DNA of 64,000 bases from Lota lota. Its lineage: Eukaryota > Chordata > Actinopteri > Gadiformes > Lotidae. The notes under the pieces are model-generated. The model searched no databases and was not told the DNA's origin. It saw only the letters and a list, made by a program, of their open reading frames with translations. Below are positions 1-11,134 of this stretch, piece by piece. Location: NCBI GenBank assembly GCA_026745465.1, contig JACYXH010000124.1:32501-96500 (forward strand), written 5' to 3'. The stretch's first letter is position 1. Every line of letters begins with the position of its first letter. A program made the translations under genes and the position numbers.

Positions 1-1706
1 TCATGACAAAGAAGACTCCAGGACTTGTTGTTCCCTCCAGGCATGCTGTCATCACCCCCTCCTCTCCTTGTGATTCCTCTGTATGTCACTCCTATAAAAA
101 CAAGTCCTTTCCACTCCATCTCCCAGTAACAGCGGCCAGTCAGACCTTCTCTACATGACACCTGGGGCCAGGAGTCAAATCTCTCTGGGTGATCAGGATA
201 CGACTGCTCCTCTCTAACCCACGTCACATTTCTGTTGTCCTCAGACAGAGAGAGTTGTCTGTTGGCTGTGTCTGGGTCCAGTGTGAGTTCACAGGCATCT
301 GATGGGAGAACAAGACATGATTAGCTGCTGAACCATTCTTCTTCATTTCAAATTACATGCATATACATTGCACTCAACCTTCAAAAAGGGACACCTGTGT
401 GAACAACAGACTGAACAAGCTGAGCTCACATACAGGCTGGAAATTAACTGTTGGAGCCATAGAATATATATATATATACACATACACACACACACACAGA
501 CATGTAGTCATACATACACGTACATACTATATATTTACTTAGAAGCTATTTGTTTTAACTCAAATAGTTATAGACTAGGAATATGACAAAATAGCAGTAT
601 GGACAGTGTGGCAGTAATCAAACTAAACACTTACACTTCTTTAGAGCTGATCTCAGGTCAGGCACCTTCTTCATCTCCATGTTCAGTGTCTCCTCCAGCT
701 GATCCAGGGATCTCATCAAGGTCCCTACATATGATGGAGGACAGACCTCCACCGTTGTCCAGTCCCTGGTGGGTGGAGGATTCTTCAGGGATATGAAGGT
801 CTGGAGGAAGTGGAGGTGGTCTTTAGTGTGTGAGAGCTGCTTCACCTCTGAGCTTCTATTGGTCAGATCTTTAATTTCCTGCTCCAGCTCTTTGATGTGG
901 CCTTCAGCTTCTTTCTCTGTGGATTTTAGTTTCTCTTTAACCGTTTGGTTGAGATCATCCTGCCACTTTTCAATAGAGCGCTTCAGAGCAGTGAAGACCT
1001 GCACACCATCAGCTATCTCTCTGTCGGCGTCTGCTTTGCTGCGATCTACTGTGTCTTTGATCTCCTGAATCTTTCTATGTATATCCTGGATCATCTGATG
1101 AACTTCAGACTCCACCTTCTCCAGCTGGGCCGCCTTTACCTCATATTCCTCCTTTAGAGGTACAACAGGATGGGACTTGTGGTCCGTCTCTGTGCAGTAC
1201 AGACACACACACACCTGCTCAGTCTGGCAGAAGAGCTCCAGAATTAGGTCGTGTTTCTTACACATCCTGTCTTCCAGACGGTCCATAGGCTCGACCAGCC
1301 GATGTTTCTTCAGGCGTGCGACTCTCTGATGAGGCTCCAGGTGGGTTTGGCAGTAAGAGGTAAAACACACTAGGCAGGACTTCACAGCCTTCAGCTGGGT
1401 CCCAGTACAGACATCACAAAATGGAACTTCTCTTGGTTCAATCGATGGCTGCACTTTTACTTTTACCGTTTTTCTTCTAAACCGATCAACCATCCCTGAT
1501 ATGAAGGTATTGACCTGTAAATCAGGTCTTGTGTGGAACAGCTTGTTGCAAACAGGACATTTGTACTGGACTTGGTCATCCCAGAACCTTGTAATACAGG
1601 TTCTACAGAAGTTGTGTCCACATGGAGTGGAAACTGGGCTGTTGAACACATCCAGACAGATGGAACATGAAAAGTCCTCTTCAGACCAGGAAGTGTTGGA
1701 CGCCAT
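1..1706 (-). CDS. TRIM copy A: bloodthirsty-related RING/B-box/coiled-coil E3 ligase with a distinct PRY-SPRY exon (3' end off window)
   Basis: Likely an E3 ubiquitin ligase of innate immunity. Predicted coding exons are 635-1706 and 1-298 (continuing past the left edge). Exon 1 starts MASNTSWSEEDF and holds a C3HC4 RING (Cys14/17, Cys29-x-His31, Cys34/37, Cys50/53), a B-box 1-like CDVC...CLVC cluster, a B-box 2 and a long coiled coil. It ends at a GTAAGT donor (634-633) after SALKK. The acceptor AG is at 300-299. The joined codon continues as YACELTLDPDTANRQLSLSE, a PRY start, followed by SPRY to residues near SWSLLCH. This ATG was chosen because a splice acceptor (CTAG) lies two bases upstream, as in every other copy. 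The B30.2 half is unlike that of copies B-F, whose coding region is one exon. The family call is firm; the ligand is unknown. Confidence 0.87.
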
Positions 1707-1708
1707 TC

Positions 1709-2448
1709 CTAGAAGAGATTATTTAAAAAAGATTATGTTAAAAACAAAGACATTCATTTTCTAATGGTAAAACAACAGTTTATAACTAGGTATAATCCAT
1801 CTATATTCATACATGCGTTGTTATTACAAGCAGAGCCCTTCATCCAACAGGTCGGTACAACATCAATCCCAACATGTGCCTCCTGCTCCGTATGGACACA
1901 AACGTCGCTATGGACTCTCACACCGCTACCAACGCGGACGAAAGAGCCCGGTGCCCTCACGCATGCGTCCTCCTTATGAAGACTGATACTTTAATAGCTG
2001 CGCATGCGTCCTCCTCATGAAGACTCATACTTTAATGGCTGCGCTTGTGTCCTCCTCATGAAGATCGATACTTTAATAGCAGTGAAACCAACGTTACAAT
2101 TCCATTGTTGTCCCGTCACGTCGGATTCAACCAACACATCCAGAGCTGCGCTCCAAACAGCACGTCACCCACCAAGGATGTGTTGGTATAACCCGACGAG
2201 GCGACACAACAAGTGGATTTAAAGGCTTGTTTCGCTGCGCATTCCACAAAGTCACAGCGCGTTTTTTTCATGAGGACACATACGTTAGCTCAGTGATCTT
2301 TTAAATCACCGATTCCGCATTGCAAAGTGGTTTCAAAGACTAAAAGAGTAGTTTGGAAACAGAGTAAGTCCATAGCCACGTGTGTTGATACGGAGCGCAG
2401 GAGTACAGGACGGCTTCAACGAGGATTATGGCTCAACATGTTGGACTC
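1709..2448 (-). other. 5'-UTR intron and flank of TRIM copy A
   Basis: Predicted intron between the non-coding first exon (donor near 2450) and the coding exon (acceptor at 1710-1709). It holds a threefold 41-bp tandem repeat (listed separately) and GC-rich upstream sequence. No convincing gene was seen in it. Parts recur upstream of TRIM copies B, C, D and F and at 52428-53500. Confidence 0.5.
1962..2084. repeat. 41-bp tandem repeat, three copies
   Basis: Three head-to-tail units (1962-2002, 2003-2043, 2044-2084). Each holds a GCGTCCTCCT core, ATGAAGA and then ATACTTTAATRGC. The third unit has drifted. Single copies of the CCTCCTCGTGAAGA core occur at the matching place upstream of TRIM copies B, C, D and F, so the array arose locally in copy A's flank. 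Confidence 0.8.
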
Positions 2449-2600
2449 ACCTTCTAATGTTTCCGTCTGAATATTCCCTTTAAAAAGGCTTCTTTGTCTC
2501 CGGAGCGTGAGAAGGGCCGACACGTGGCGTTTCTTAGCTTTGGTTTAAATGAACTTCCGTCTCCCGAACATGAGAGAAGGGTCTGTATATAGAGCTCGGC
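2449..2600 (-). promoter_or_regulatory. Predicted promoter and non-coding first exon of TRIM copy A
   Basis: On the minus strand a strong donor (AAG then GTGAGT) lies at 2451/2450 and would end a 5'-UTR exon. A TATA-like box (TATATA) reads on the minus strand at 2591-2586. GGAGACGGAAGT at 2564-2553 is a one-mismatch relative of GGAAACGGAAGT found at the same place in copies D and F. Transcription is inferred to start near 2560. Confidence 0.45.
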
Positions 2601-3997
2601 CACGCCCCTCCTGTGGGACCATTTCCGGTCCTGAGGTTGCAGAAGGAAGTGACGTCTTAAATGGTGAACGCCAGAAGGGACGATACGATCGGCCCATACA
2701 CATCCATCTACTGTAGGTTTCATCAGGTCATTTTACATCAAGCACGGAACGAATAAATGGCACGAAAAACTGATGAAATAATTCGGACTGACAAAATGGC
2801 GTCAACTTTACATCAGTTACGACGTGAATATGCGGCATTTTCCAGTAGGAATCGCACTGTGAAATAATTCAACCCTCAACCTAGTGTATGCTCTGTCACT
2901 TCATCTAAATACCCTATGTATTTAGAGGATTCAATTAGAATGGAGTTTCCCTTTTTAACCCAAGTGTAAAATAGTAAAACAATCACCCCCATTAGTAATA
3001 AAAGAATTCCAGTTTAAATCCAATATGAAATACATGTATCATTATAATCATGTTATGATTATTATGTTTGTCTTATATAATAACCTGACTTAAATCAGAA
3101 TGATAATAAGACAAATAATTCCCCTTTTAACACAAGTGTAAAATAGTGTAGCAAACGGCAGCTTGTGGATTAAGTGAGTGAGTTTGAATTCTGTAATTCA
3201 TCCATGTTTTGGAAAAGTAATTTTTATATTTGTTCCCCGTTTCATAACTGAAAGTAGGCTATCACACACAAAAGCAACCTATAGTCAGGTACGGCAGTGC
3301 AAGGAAATATTGGCTTGTAGTGCAGATTGCTATGGACAGGATTGATCAATAATTGAATTGATCAATTCTGGATGCAATAAGAGCACTGTGTGTGAGAAAC
3401 GTAAATAGGCTGTTACCTCCCCCATTTCCTACATGTGTCATAATCATGTTATGATTATTATGTTATGTCTGATTTAACCTGAGTTAAATCAGAATAAGTA
3501 CACACATAGTTTTCTTATATACCACGTTCTGAATATAAAATACAAAATTACTATTATTTGTCAAAGTTCGTATACTGATTAATATGATTATGTCTAATAA
3601 GAATAGTAACAATAATACTATAAATCATCAATAATAAATAATATAACAATAATACTACCTATTGGATGTTGTGCAAGTAGTTTTAATTGTGATGGTTAAC
3701 AGTATTAATATATGTAAGATACATGATGTCAACCATCATCTTCATTCCCAGTAGGACCAATACAGTCAGTCTAGTTAGATTATATTATAATATCAACAGT
3801 CAGTCAGTTAGATTACATTATAATATCAACACTTCCCAAAGCTAATCTCCCATTTACAATTGTGTTGTAACGCAAGACACAGTGTAGTGACAACAAGTGT
3901 GTCTCCACTTCTCTAACTTAGTCACTGTGTTGAAAGGATGAATGCGGTTTAACAAACCTACCTTGCATGAACCTTTCATAATGCCTTGTGTTTATTT
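2601..3997. other. AT-rich intergenic DNA, duplicated at 52.4-53.5 kb
   Basis: No gene recognised. The stretch from about 2205 to 3250 recurs, with many substitutions, at 52428-53520. This shows that the flank of TRIM A was copied together with, or independently of, TRIM sequence. The rest is AT-rich with short ATTATA repeats. Confidence 0.5.
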
Positions 3998-4465
3998 AGC
4001 AGGTAGGAGGTAGACAGTGAATACAAATGCATGTGATTAAGGAGCAGGTAGGTGTTAGACAGTGAATACAGATACATGTGATTAAGGAGCATGTAGGGGT
4101 GAGACAGTGTATACAGATACATGTGATTAAGGAGCAGGTATGGGTTAGACAGTGTATACAGATACACGTGATTAAGTAGCAGGTAGGGGTTAGACAGTGT
4201 TTACAGATACATGTGATTAAGGAGCAGGTAGGGGTTAGACAGTGAACACAGATACATGTGATTAAGGATCAGGTAGGTGTTAGACAGTGAACACAGATAC
4301 ATGTGATTAAGGAGCAGGTAGGGGTTAGACAGTGTATACAGATACATGTGATTAAGGAGCAGGTAGGGGTTAGAAAGTGAATACAGATGCATGTGATTAA
4401 TGAGCAGGTAGGGGTTAGACAGTGTATACAGATACATGTGATTAAGGAGCAGGTAGGGGTTAGGG
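3998..4465. repeat. 45-bp minisatellite, about ten copies
   Basis: Tandem units built on AGCAGGTAGGGGTTAGACAG followed by TGTATACAGATACATGTGATTAAGG. Because 45 is a multiple of three, the minus strand stays open as a 15-residue repeat (LLLNHMYLYTLSNPY-like). With no start context or domain this is best read as a by-product of the period, not a gene. Confidence 0.88.
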
Positions 4466-4541
4466 GGCATCTTGCTCTATAGGATGCTACAGGTTAGGCT
4501 GCGGACATTGGGGATCAAACCCAGTACAATGGTCATTCACT

Positions 4542-4602
4542 ACAACTGAACTCCCACTCCTGAGGGATGACTCTGCTCCCGCTGGAGTGGGAGTTCAGTT
4601 GT
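4542..4602. repeat. Perfect 19-bp inverted repeat (hairpin)
   Basis: The left arm ACAACTGAACTCCCACTCC (4542-4560) and its exact reverse complement (4584-4602) are separated by 23 bases. The sequence just before (4505-4530) has a GGGGATCAAACCC motif that resembles a tRNA-like B box. A SINE-type relic is possible but not shown. Confidence 0.75.
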
Positions 4603-4984
4603 ACAAAATCTATTTTACATTCAGAAATGTAGATATGTTTACCTTATACATTTGATCACATGTTATGTGTATGTACGACAATAATTAACACAATTCTAGA
4701 TGTGCTAGAAAGGAGAGAAGAGGTAAGAGAGGAGGAAGAGAAGAGAGGATGGAGAGGAGAGGAGAGCTGACAAGACAAAGTCATGGTACTCACACACACG
4801 GGGTGAATCTTTACATGTAGTCACTGTGACCTTTATGTAAGTGTGTAATACATGTTGGGTTGTATGGTGGAGATTAAGTCATTTACTGGTTCATCGACTA
4901 CAAACTTTTGCAATTCTACAGTGATTTTAAATGTTATAGCAATATCGAAAAGATGAAAATAGGGGTTTTAGGCAAACTATTTGT
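4603..4984. other. Intergenic segment duplicated at 33440-33725
   Basis: From about 4680 to 4935 the sequence matches 33440-33725 (GA-rich stretch, TCACTGTGACCTT, ATGTTGGGTTGT). No coding potential was recognised. It is part of the TRIM-flanking duplicon shared by the left end of the window and the region downstream of TRIM copy D. Confidence 0.55.
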
Positions 4985-5170
4985 CTTTACTACAGAGAGC
5001 CTTCTGCCAGGATGCATCACCGCCTGGCATGGGAACTGCTCTGCCCTCAACCTCAAAGCACTGCAGAGGATCGGTCAGCCCAGCGCATCAGTGGATGTGA
5101 GCTGCTCTCCATCCAGGACATTTACAACGGACGGTGTGTCAAAAAAGCCAGAAGGATCATCAAGGACCCC

Positions 5171-5207
<37 letters not shown>

Positions 5208-5745
5208 ACCACAAACTGGTTCAGCTGCTAGCGTCTGGCAAGCGGTAACGCAGCCTCAAGGCCCGGACCAGCAGACTACGGGACAGCTGCTTCCACCAGG
5301 CAGCCAGGCTCATGAACAGTGGACTCTAGTGGCCTGCTGCCTGTCTGCCTGTCTGACTGCCTGCTGCCTGTCTGCCTGCTGCCTGTCTGCCTGCTGCCTG
5401 TCTGCCTGCTGCCTGCTGCTTGTCTGCCTTTCTGCTGCCTGTCTGCCTGCTGTTTGTCTGCCTGTCTGTCTGCCTGTCTGTCTGCCTGTCTAACTGCTGC
5501 CTGTCTGCCTGCTACTTGTCTGTCTGCTGCCTGTCCCTAATCCATTGCGCTATTGCTCTTCTTCTTCTTATAATTATTACTGCTGCTATTCTATTTTTGT
5601 AAAGATTTATATTTGTTTAAATGATATTGTGTTTTATAGATATTATAACTTCTTTCTGCTGCTAGGCCGAGGAGCCAGAACAAAATAATTGTACTGCTGT
5701 CTACTTGTATATGACATGTGACAATAAAGAATCTTGAATCTAGAA
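4985..5745 (+). mobile_element. 3' end of an L2/CR1-clade LINE
   Basis: In shifting frames the sequence reads LPGCITAWHGNCS, then QRISGCELLSIQDIYNGRC, KKARRIIKDP, and after a poly-C tract LLASGKR, a stop, RSLKARTSRL. This is the pattern of the reverse transcriptase C-terminus of L2-like elements (names and order known from the family). A 37-base poly-C run (5170-5206), stops and an expanded CTGCCTGTCTG array (about 5335-5545) break it. The 3' end carries AATAAA and a GAATCTTGAATC tail near 5725-5745. The last 300 bases recur at 37110-37330. It is dead. Confidence 0.75.
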
Positions 5746-6536
5746 TCGCAATCTGAGACGGCACTGCATCACTGTAAGGAACATATCCAGTGGGTTCAGA
5801 GGTCAAAGTGCAGAGCGTCTGAATTACCAAGAGGGGAGCTATAATGGTTCTGTTGGACCGGTCCTGTTAGGAACAAGAGGAGTACCATACGCTGTTGCAT
5901 GGATGCTTGGTAAAGAAAAGAAACCCTTCAGATTCTGAAACCCTAAACCCTCTCCATACTGAATGAGACCACGTTACAATGTTTGTAAACTTTACTGATT
6001 TTAATAAAAGGGAAAAAGGTGTGTTTGTGTATGTTGCTGAACAGTAATTTAGAAATGTTTTATGGATCCATTTTGATAAGATAATAATCCAGACTATATT
6101 TCTTTAAGTTTCTGCTTCTGAATAATGAATGACATCACATTACAATGTTTGCACACTTGACTGATTTTAATAAAGAAAGACTGTGTGTGTGTGTGGGGGG
6201 GGGGGGGGGGGGGGGGGGGAAGAGGAGAAGGAGGAGGAGTAACACACAGGAGGATCCTGTGTGGACTCCTCTCCTCCCAGGAATGCTAGGAGGCCAGGAG
6301 GTGCAGGGGGAGCACACATGAATAATTAAGGCTTTATTGTTCATTAGTTTGTTACAAAGATAACGGTGATAGCAACTTTAGCTAACTCGCCAAGCAGGTC
6401 TCACTTGTGACACCAATGTAATAACCAGTCAATATTAACATATTATAGTAATAATATATATATAGTAGTAACCAATATTTATTTGGTACAAATCTGGTTA
6501 CTGTAGGGCCGTGACCAACGCCAAAATAAGAAGACA

Positions 6537-6537
<1 letters not shown>
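5746..6537. other. Intergenic DNA with poly-G tract, duplicated near 37.3-38.1 kb
   Basis: About 5746-6320 matches 37330-38060, including a poly-G run (6197-6224) and the GAGGCCAGGAGGTGCAGGGG block. The part from about 6345 on is AT-rich and contains GGGCCGTGACCAACGCC, a diverged match to the terminal-inverted-repeat transposon described at 21972. No gene seen. Confidence 0.5.

Positions 6538-6602
<65 letters not shown>
6538..6602. repeat. (CA)n microsatellite
   Basis: Near-perfect CA dinucleotide tract of about 65 bases. Confidence 0.97.
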
Positions 6603-7060
6603 GATTGACAGGTACAACACTGTAATACATGCGCACGGAACAACTGAAATAACGGAAAACGATCAGCAAACCCATAACAGACTGACTCTGAGGCCCAGGG
6701 TCGCTACATTATGTACACAGTCTTTTACTTTTGCCCTTTCGTTCCCTTTTTTTTTCTTTTTTTTTGCTCCAAATCAAATAGCTTAGCTTGCGTTTTATCT
6801 CGTAGTTGGTTGGCCTGGTTCCAGGCTTAAAACTGTGTTTGAGGACTTTCTGAAACGTTTGTGGACTGAACGAATGCGAGATTCCCTTCTGTAATCTGAG
6901 CCGCCGCAAAAGAGGGCCATTGCTGTCGAGCTCTGTAAGTAGGAATCGACAGACTACCTTGTCATTCTGAGGGAGCGGGGTGCATGCCGACGGCTGACCT
7001 TGTCCATAATAGTTTAGTGTTGGTACATTGAAAGTGTTGAATATATTGCTGCTGGTTAAC
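6603..7060 (+). promoter_or_regulatory. Upstream region of the Ig receptor gene
   Basis: About 450 bases between the CA tract and the start codon of the Ig gene at 7061. It should hold the promoter because the signal-peptide exon follows directly. I saw no clear TATA box or named response element. GCGACCCTGGGCC-type sequence (6688-6707, complement strand) suggests an old transposon end here. Confidence 0.35.
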
Positions 7061-10000
7061 ATGGAGCTATGCGGTGCACTCTGCTTGCTGTGGGCCATCC
7101 TGGGAGTACTAGCTGGTAGGTGGTTGTGTTTTGCACCACACTGAACCGCGCCTCACTCCTCACACACGCGCTTTACGTAATCGTCTGAATAGGATTTCAT
7201 ACTCAAACATGTACGCTACGAGCTTATATCGGTACGTCTGTGATCGTAGAGATACGCTATTCAAGGTTTGACATTGAATGTAACAATATAGACAGAGTTC
7301 ATATATATAGTTGTTATATTAGGGGTGTTGGCAAGCAGGCAAAGAGGCCTACTTGCTCGACTGACAGCTGTGTTCCACACCGTGGACACTAGAGCCGGGC
7401 ATCAGGGGCCCCACCCGCATGCCCGTTCTACACGGCAGAGAACTGCTTCATTTGTTTCTTTTGTCTGCGTCTCATTTTCCGCTGAAAAGATGGACCGTTG
7501 ACGTCATTTGTCTGAGAGGCAAAATCCCAAAACAAAAATGTTGTCCGTATACGTCAACTGTTTTTAGTTGCATACTTCATGGGTCATCCATCAAGGTGTA
7601 GTTAGTTAGAAGTTGGCTATTGGACAGATGTATTTTATTTTGTTTGATATTTAAAGTATGGTCAGACTGTAAAGAGTCCAATTGATTAGTTGGGTATGGT
7701 GACCCTGGTTAGAGTCCAGTTTATCCTTGTTGTTGTTTTTGTGGTATATTTGCACTCCAAAGTCTGCAAATAAAACCCAGTTTAAAGATCATCGCCCTGT
7801 GTCCTGGTTGTTTGAGGAGCCCAGTAAAGCCACCTAGGTGGAGTGTGGCAGGGAACATTGCAACGGTGAATAAACATAACGTCAATACAACTTTGATAGC
7901 CTACATTAACTCGTCCTTGAACACGATTTCTGCTTGAGTCCAATTCCCCGGCGATGGTGGTGAAGACACAAACCCCCGTGTTCCCACGCTACTCCAACGC
8001 GTCATCAAACTAGGCGTTGTGTTGTTGTTCAGATGAAGACACCCCTTGTGGCAGAAGATACACATACCATTAAGGGGTGAGGTAACATTCTAGTAGAAGA
8101 ACAAAAATGTCCTTCAGTAACTAAAACTGCAGTATAACATTTCTACTGCAGCTATTTACTGCATTGACAATATCTGAACTGCAAAGTTTCTCAAGAATTA
8201 AACCAGCCTATCCACAAGTAAATCCATCCAGGGAATCTTTCAACCCACGTTTCAATCACCAACTGTGATCCTATGCTACATGTTATTCCCTCTCTCTTTC
8301 AACCCACGTTTCAATCACCAACTGTGATCCTATGCTACATGTCATTCCCTCTCTCTTTCAACCCACGTTTCAATCACCAACTGTGATCCTATGCTACATG
8401 TCATTCCCTCTCTCTTTCAACCCACTTTCCATATCTATCGTTTCTGATGTGTCCATTAAATAAAATATGAGAGGGTCTGCTTGATATTTAAGGCTGTTTC
8501 CTTCTCATAATGTTTTGTTTTTGATACATTCAACTAAAAGACTGAAATGTTATAAAATGTTTCACGTAACAATCGTTTTTGGTTTTTGCTGTAGCTCAAG
8601 AAGAAACTAAATATTTGGAAGTGGATCAAAAGCTCACCTTGGAGACAGACGTTTCCGCTGTTCCGAAACCAATCAGGAGCATCGCATGGAAACACGGCTC
8701 CAGCTTGGTGGTGGATTGGACTTCACCGAACCACCTGATGTACTTTGGGTCATTCATAGGACGCACAACGTTGGATACACAAACCCTGCGGTTGGACATC
8801 GATCGTGTGACCTTGGCTGATAGCGGAACGTTCTCTTTGGAGACGGACTGTGGAACATACGGGACTTATAACATTAAGGTCATCAGTAAGTATGTGTGTA
8901 TGCTAGCGTTTGTGTGTGTGTTGTGCCCGTGTGTGTGCGTATGTATGTGTGTGTGTGTCGGTTGGTGTGAGGCAAAACGTTTATCCCATTTCAATGAACA
9001 AATGCAACAAAGTCAATAGAATAGAATAGGACTTTAATGTCCTATAGGATATTGGGACGAAATGTAACCAAACCTGCTTGCAGTTCGCATTTATATGAAA
9101 AGTACTTTTAATATTTTCTTCTTTTACATGTTTGTTAAAAGAATAACCTTTTTGTACGCGTTGCGTTTGGCCAGGGGGTATAACACGCCGTCCTGAGGGC
9201 AGAGCTTCAGCCTCTCCATGGTGTCCCTCACTAAGCCCCTATCTCTCCTGTGAACTGCAGACAGAGTTAGAAACGATAGACGGCACAACATTAAGCACAA
9301 ATGTAACGAGAGAGAGAGATTGTATAGAAGTTGAGTAATACCACAACCTCTATAAAAGTGTGTGGTCTTATTAGTGTGTGGTCTTAGCATTAGTCTGACA
9401 TGGTGAGATGTGACACTGTACGTCAGGGGTCAGGGGTGCAGATACACAACGATAGGAAGACCTCATCTCTGTTCTGTTTTGTTGATTTAATTTGTTTATT
9501 TGAAGGATCCCCGTTAACTGATGCCATGGCAATCAACTTATCTTCCTGGGGTCCACACCTGACTAATGTACATACATAACACACTACATGCAAAAACTTA
9601 AATTGCATTAATTGAATTAATCAATATAAAGTAATATAAAAAATGCAACGCTTGCACTGATATGAATTTATGTATATTTATATAACATATATACATTCAT
9701 ATATATATATTACATATATACATTCATATTCAAAGCCAGTCAACACTGATCATACAATTAGGTAGAATAATAGTAAAAAAATGAGTAAATATAAAGATGT
9801 TATACCATTCATATGAAGCAAAACACGAATATTACAAACTAGCCCAGAGTCATCTGCCTGCCGACGGAAGCCTCAGCATTTTTATTTTTAAAGGATGATT
9901 TATTTTTTAGTGGGCAGATATTAAGGGGTAAATGATTCCAGTTCGTTATGGCTCAGTAAATGACCAATGTTCTTTCCACATGACCAGAGCCCCCTCCGAC

Positions 10001-11093
10001 GCCCAGTATAAAGACCTGGCCGCTGGTTTGTGAGGACAGATGTGCTCTGAAGTGTACCGCGGACACCCAGGATCTGGGACCTGTCACCTACCAATGGAAG
10101 ATGGACGAAGGAGAGTGGACCGAGGTTGACAAGCCGAAGAGTTTCAAAAGTTCTCATGCCCTTAAGAAGTTCTTCTGTAGGCTGAGAACCCGTGTGAGGA
10201 CCAGCGAATCCAGCATGCCCATGGACAACCCATTCAATAAACCAGTAGTACCAGGTATGTGACCAGTGAAGGGTCTAATGAAGGTAATTGTGTTGCAAAA
10301 GTCTTTAACTTGTAGAATAGGATTTGTGAAGTTGTAGAAGTTAGCTCTAAACCACATATGTCATGAGTGGACAGTTCTCAAACATGAAGGGTCATATATG
10401 AACAGGGCTCAAGACTGTGACCCAAATGGTTACATTTGTGACCAATTATGTGTATGCAAGGACATTTTTCCTAGATTGCATCGGTGCCAGTAAAAAGAAA
10501 AAATACATCAGGCTTCTCCCAAACAATGTATTAGCGGCGTCTCTTAACATCTCTTAATGCGTTGCGGTTGCTAGGCCTCTGTCACGTGTTAAGGGGCCGT
10601 GTAGCACGTTTCCAGTTGTACTCTTCGTATATGGCCGCTAGGTGAATAAGGTCTGTTACCTTGTTTTAGTTAGTGCTATTCACATGTAAAGAAACACAGA
10701 GAAGCCTGACTTACATGCTGCTGGCTCACGGACCAAAGTGGTGGGATTGTTTTCTTGGAATATAAGTGGAAAAACAGGAAAATATTCTCAAGTGCGTGTT
10801 GTTGCCTCAGGTTGAGACAAATGATCAACATTGTGTGTGTTAGCATGTTGATGCCATGATGGTACCTTTTATGTTTATTTCAATTTTCTTTCGTTGCAGA
10901 TGGTTTAGATACTGGGGTGATCATCAGAATAATTATTGGCGTAGTTAAAATCTTTGCTCTAATTGCAGTAATTGCAGCAATTGCTATGCTCAAATGCTGT
11001 AAGTATCCATTCAGTGAACTCTCTCTCTTTTTGCTCTCACTCTCCCTAGCTCTAGGTCTTGCTCTTGCTAGATATATAGAGATATCTATATAT

Positions 11094-11134
<41 letters not shown>

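Noticed and set aside
599-1157. Plus-strand frames over TRIM copy A, and similar shadows over copies B-G
   Set aside because: They are antisense shadows of the TRIM exons and recur at the same place in every copy.
3976-4470. Minus-strand open frames with a 15-residue Leu/Tyr repeat
   Set aside because: They follow from a 45-bp minisatellite whose period is a multiple of three. No start context, domain or splice signal supports a gene.
5134-5493. Proline-rich and CLSAC-repeat open frames
   Set aside because: Poly-C and CTGCCTGTCTG tracts inside a dead LINE produce them.
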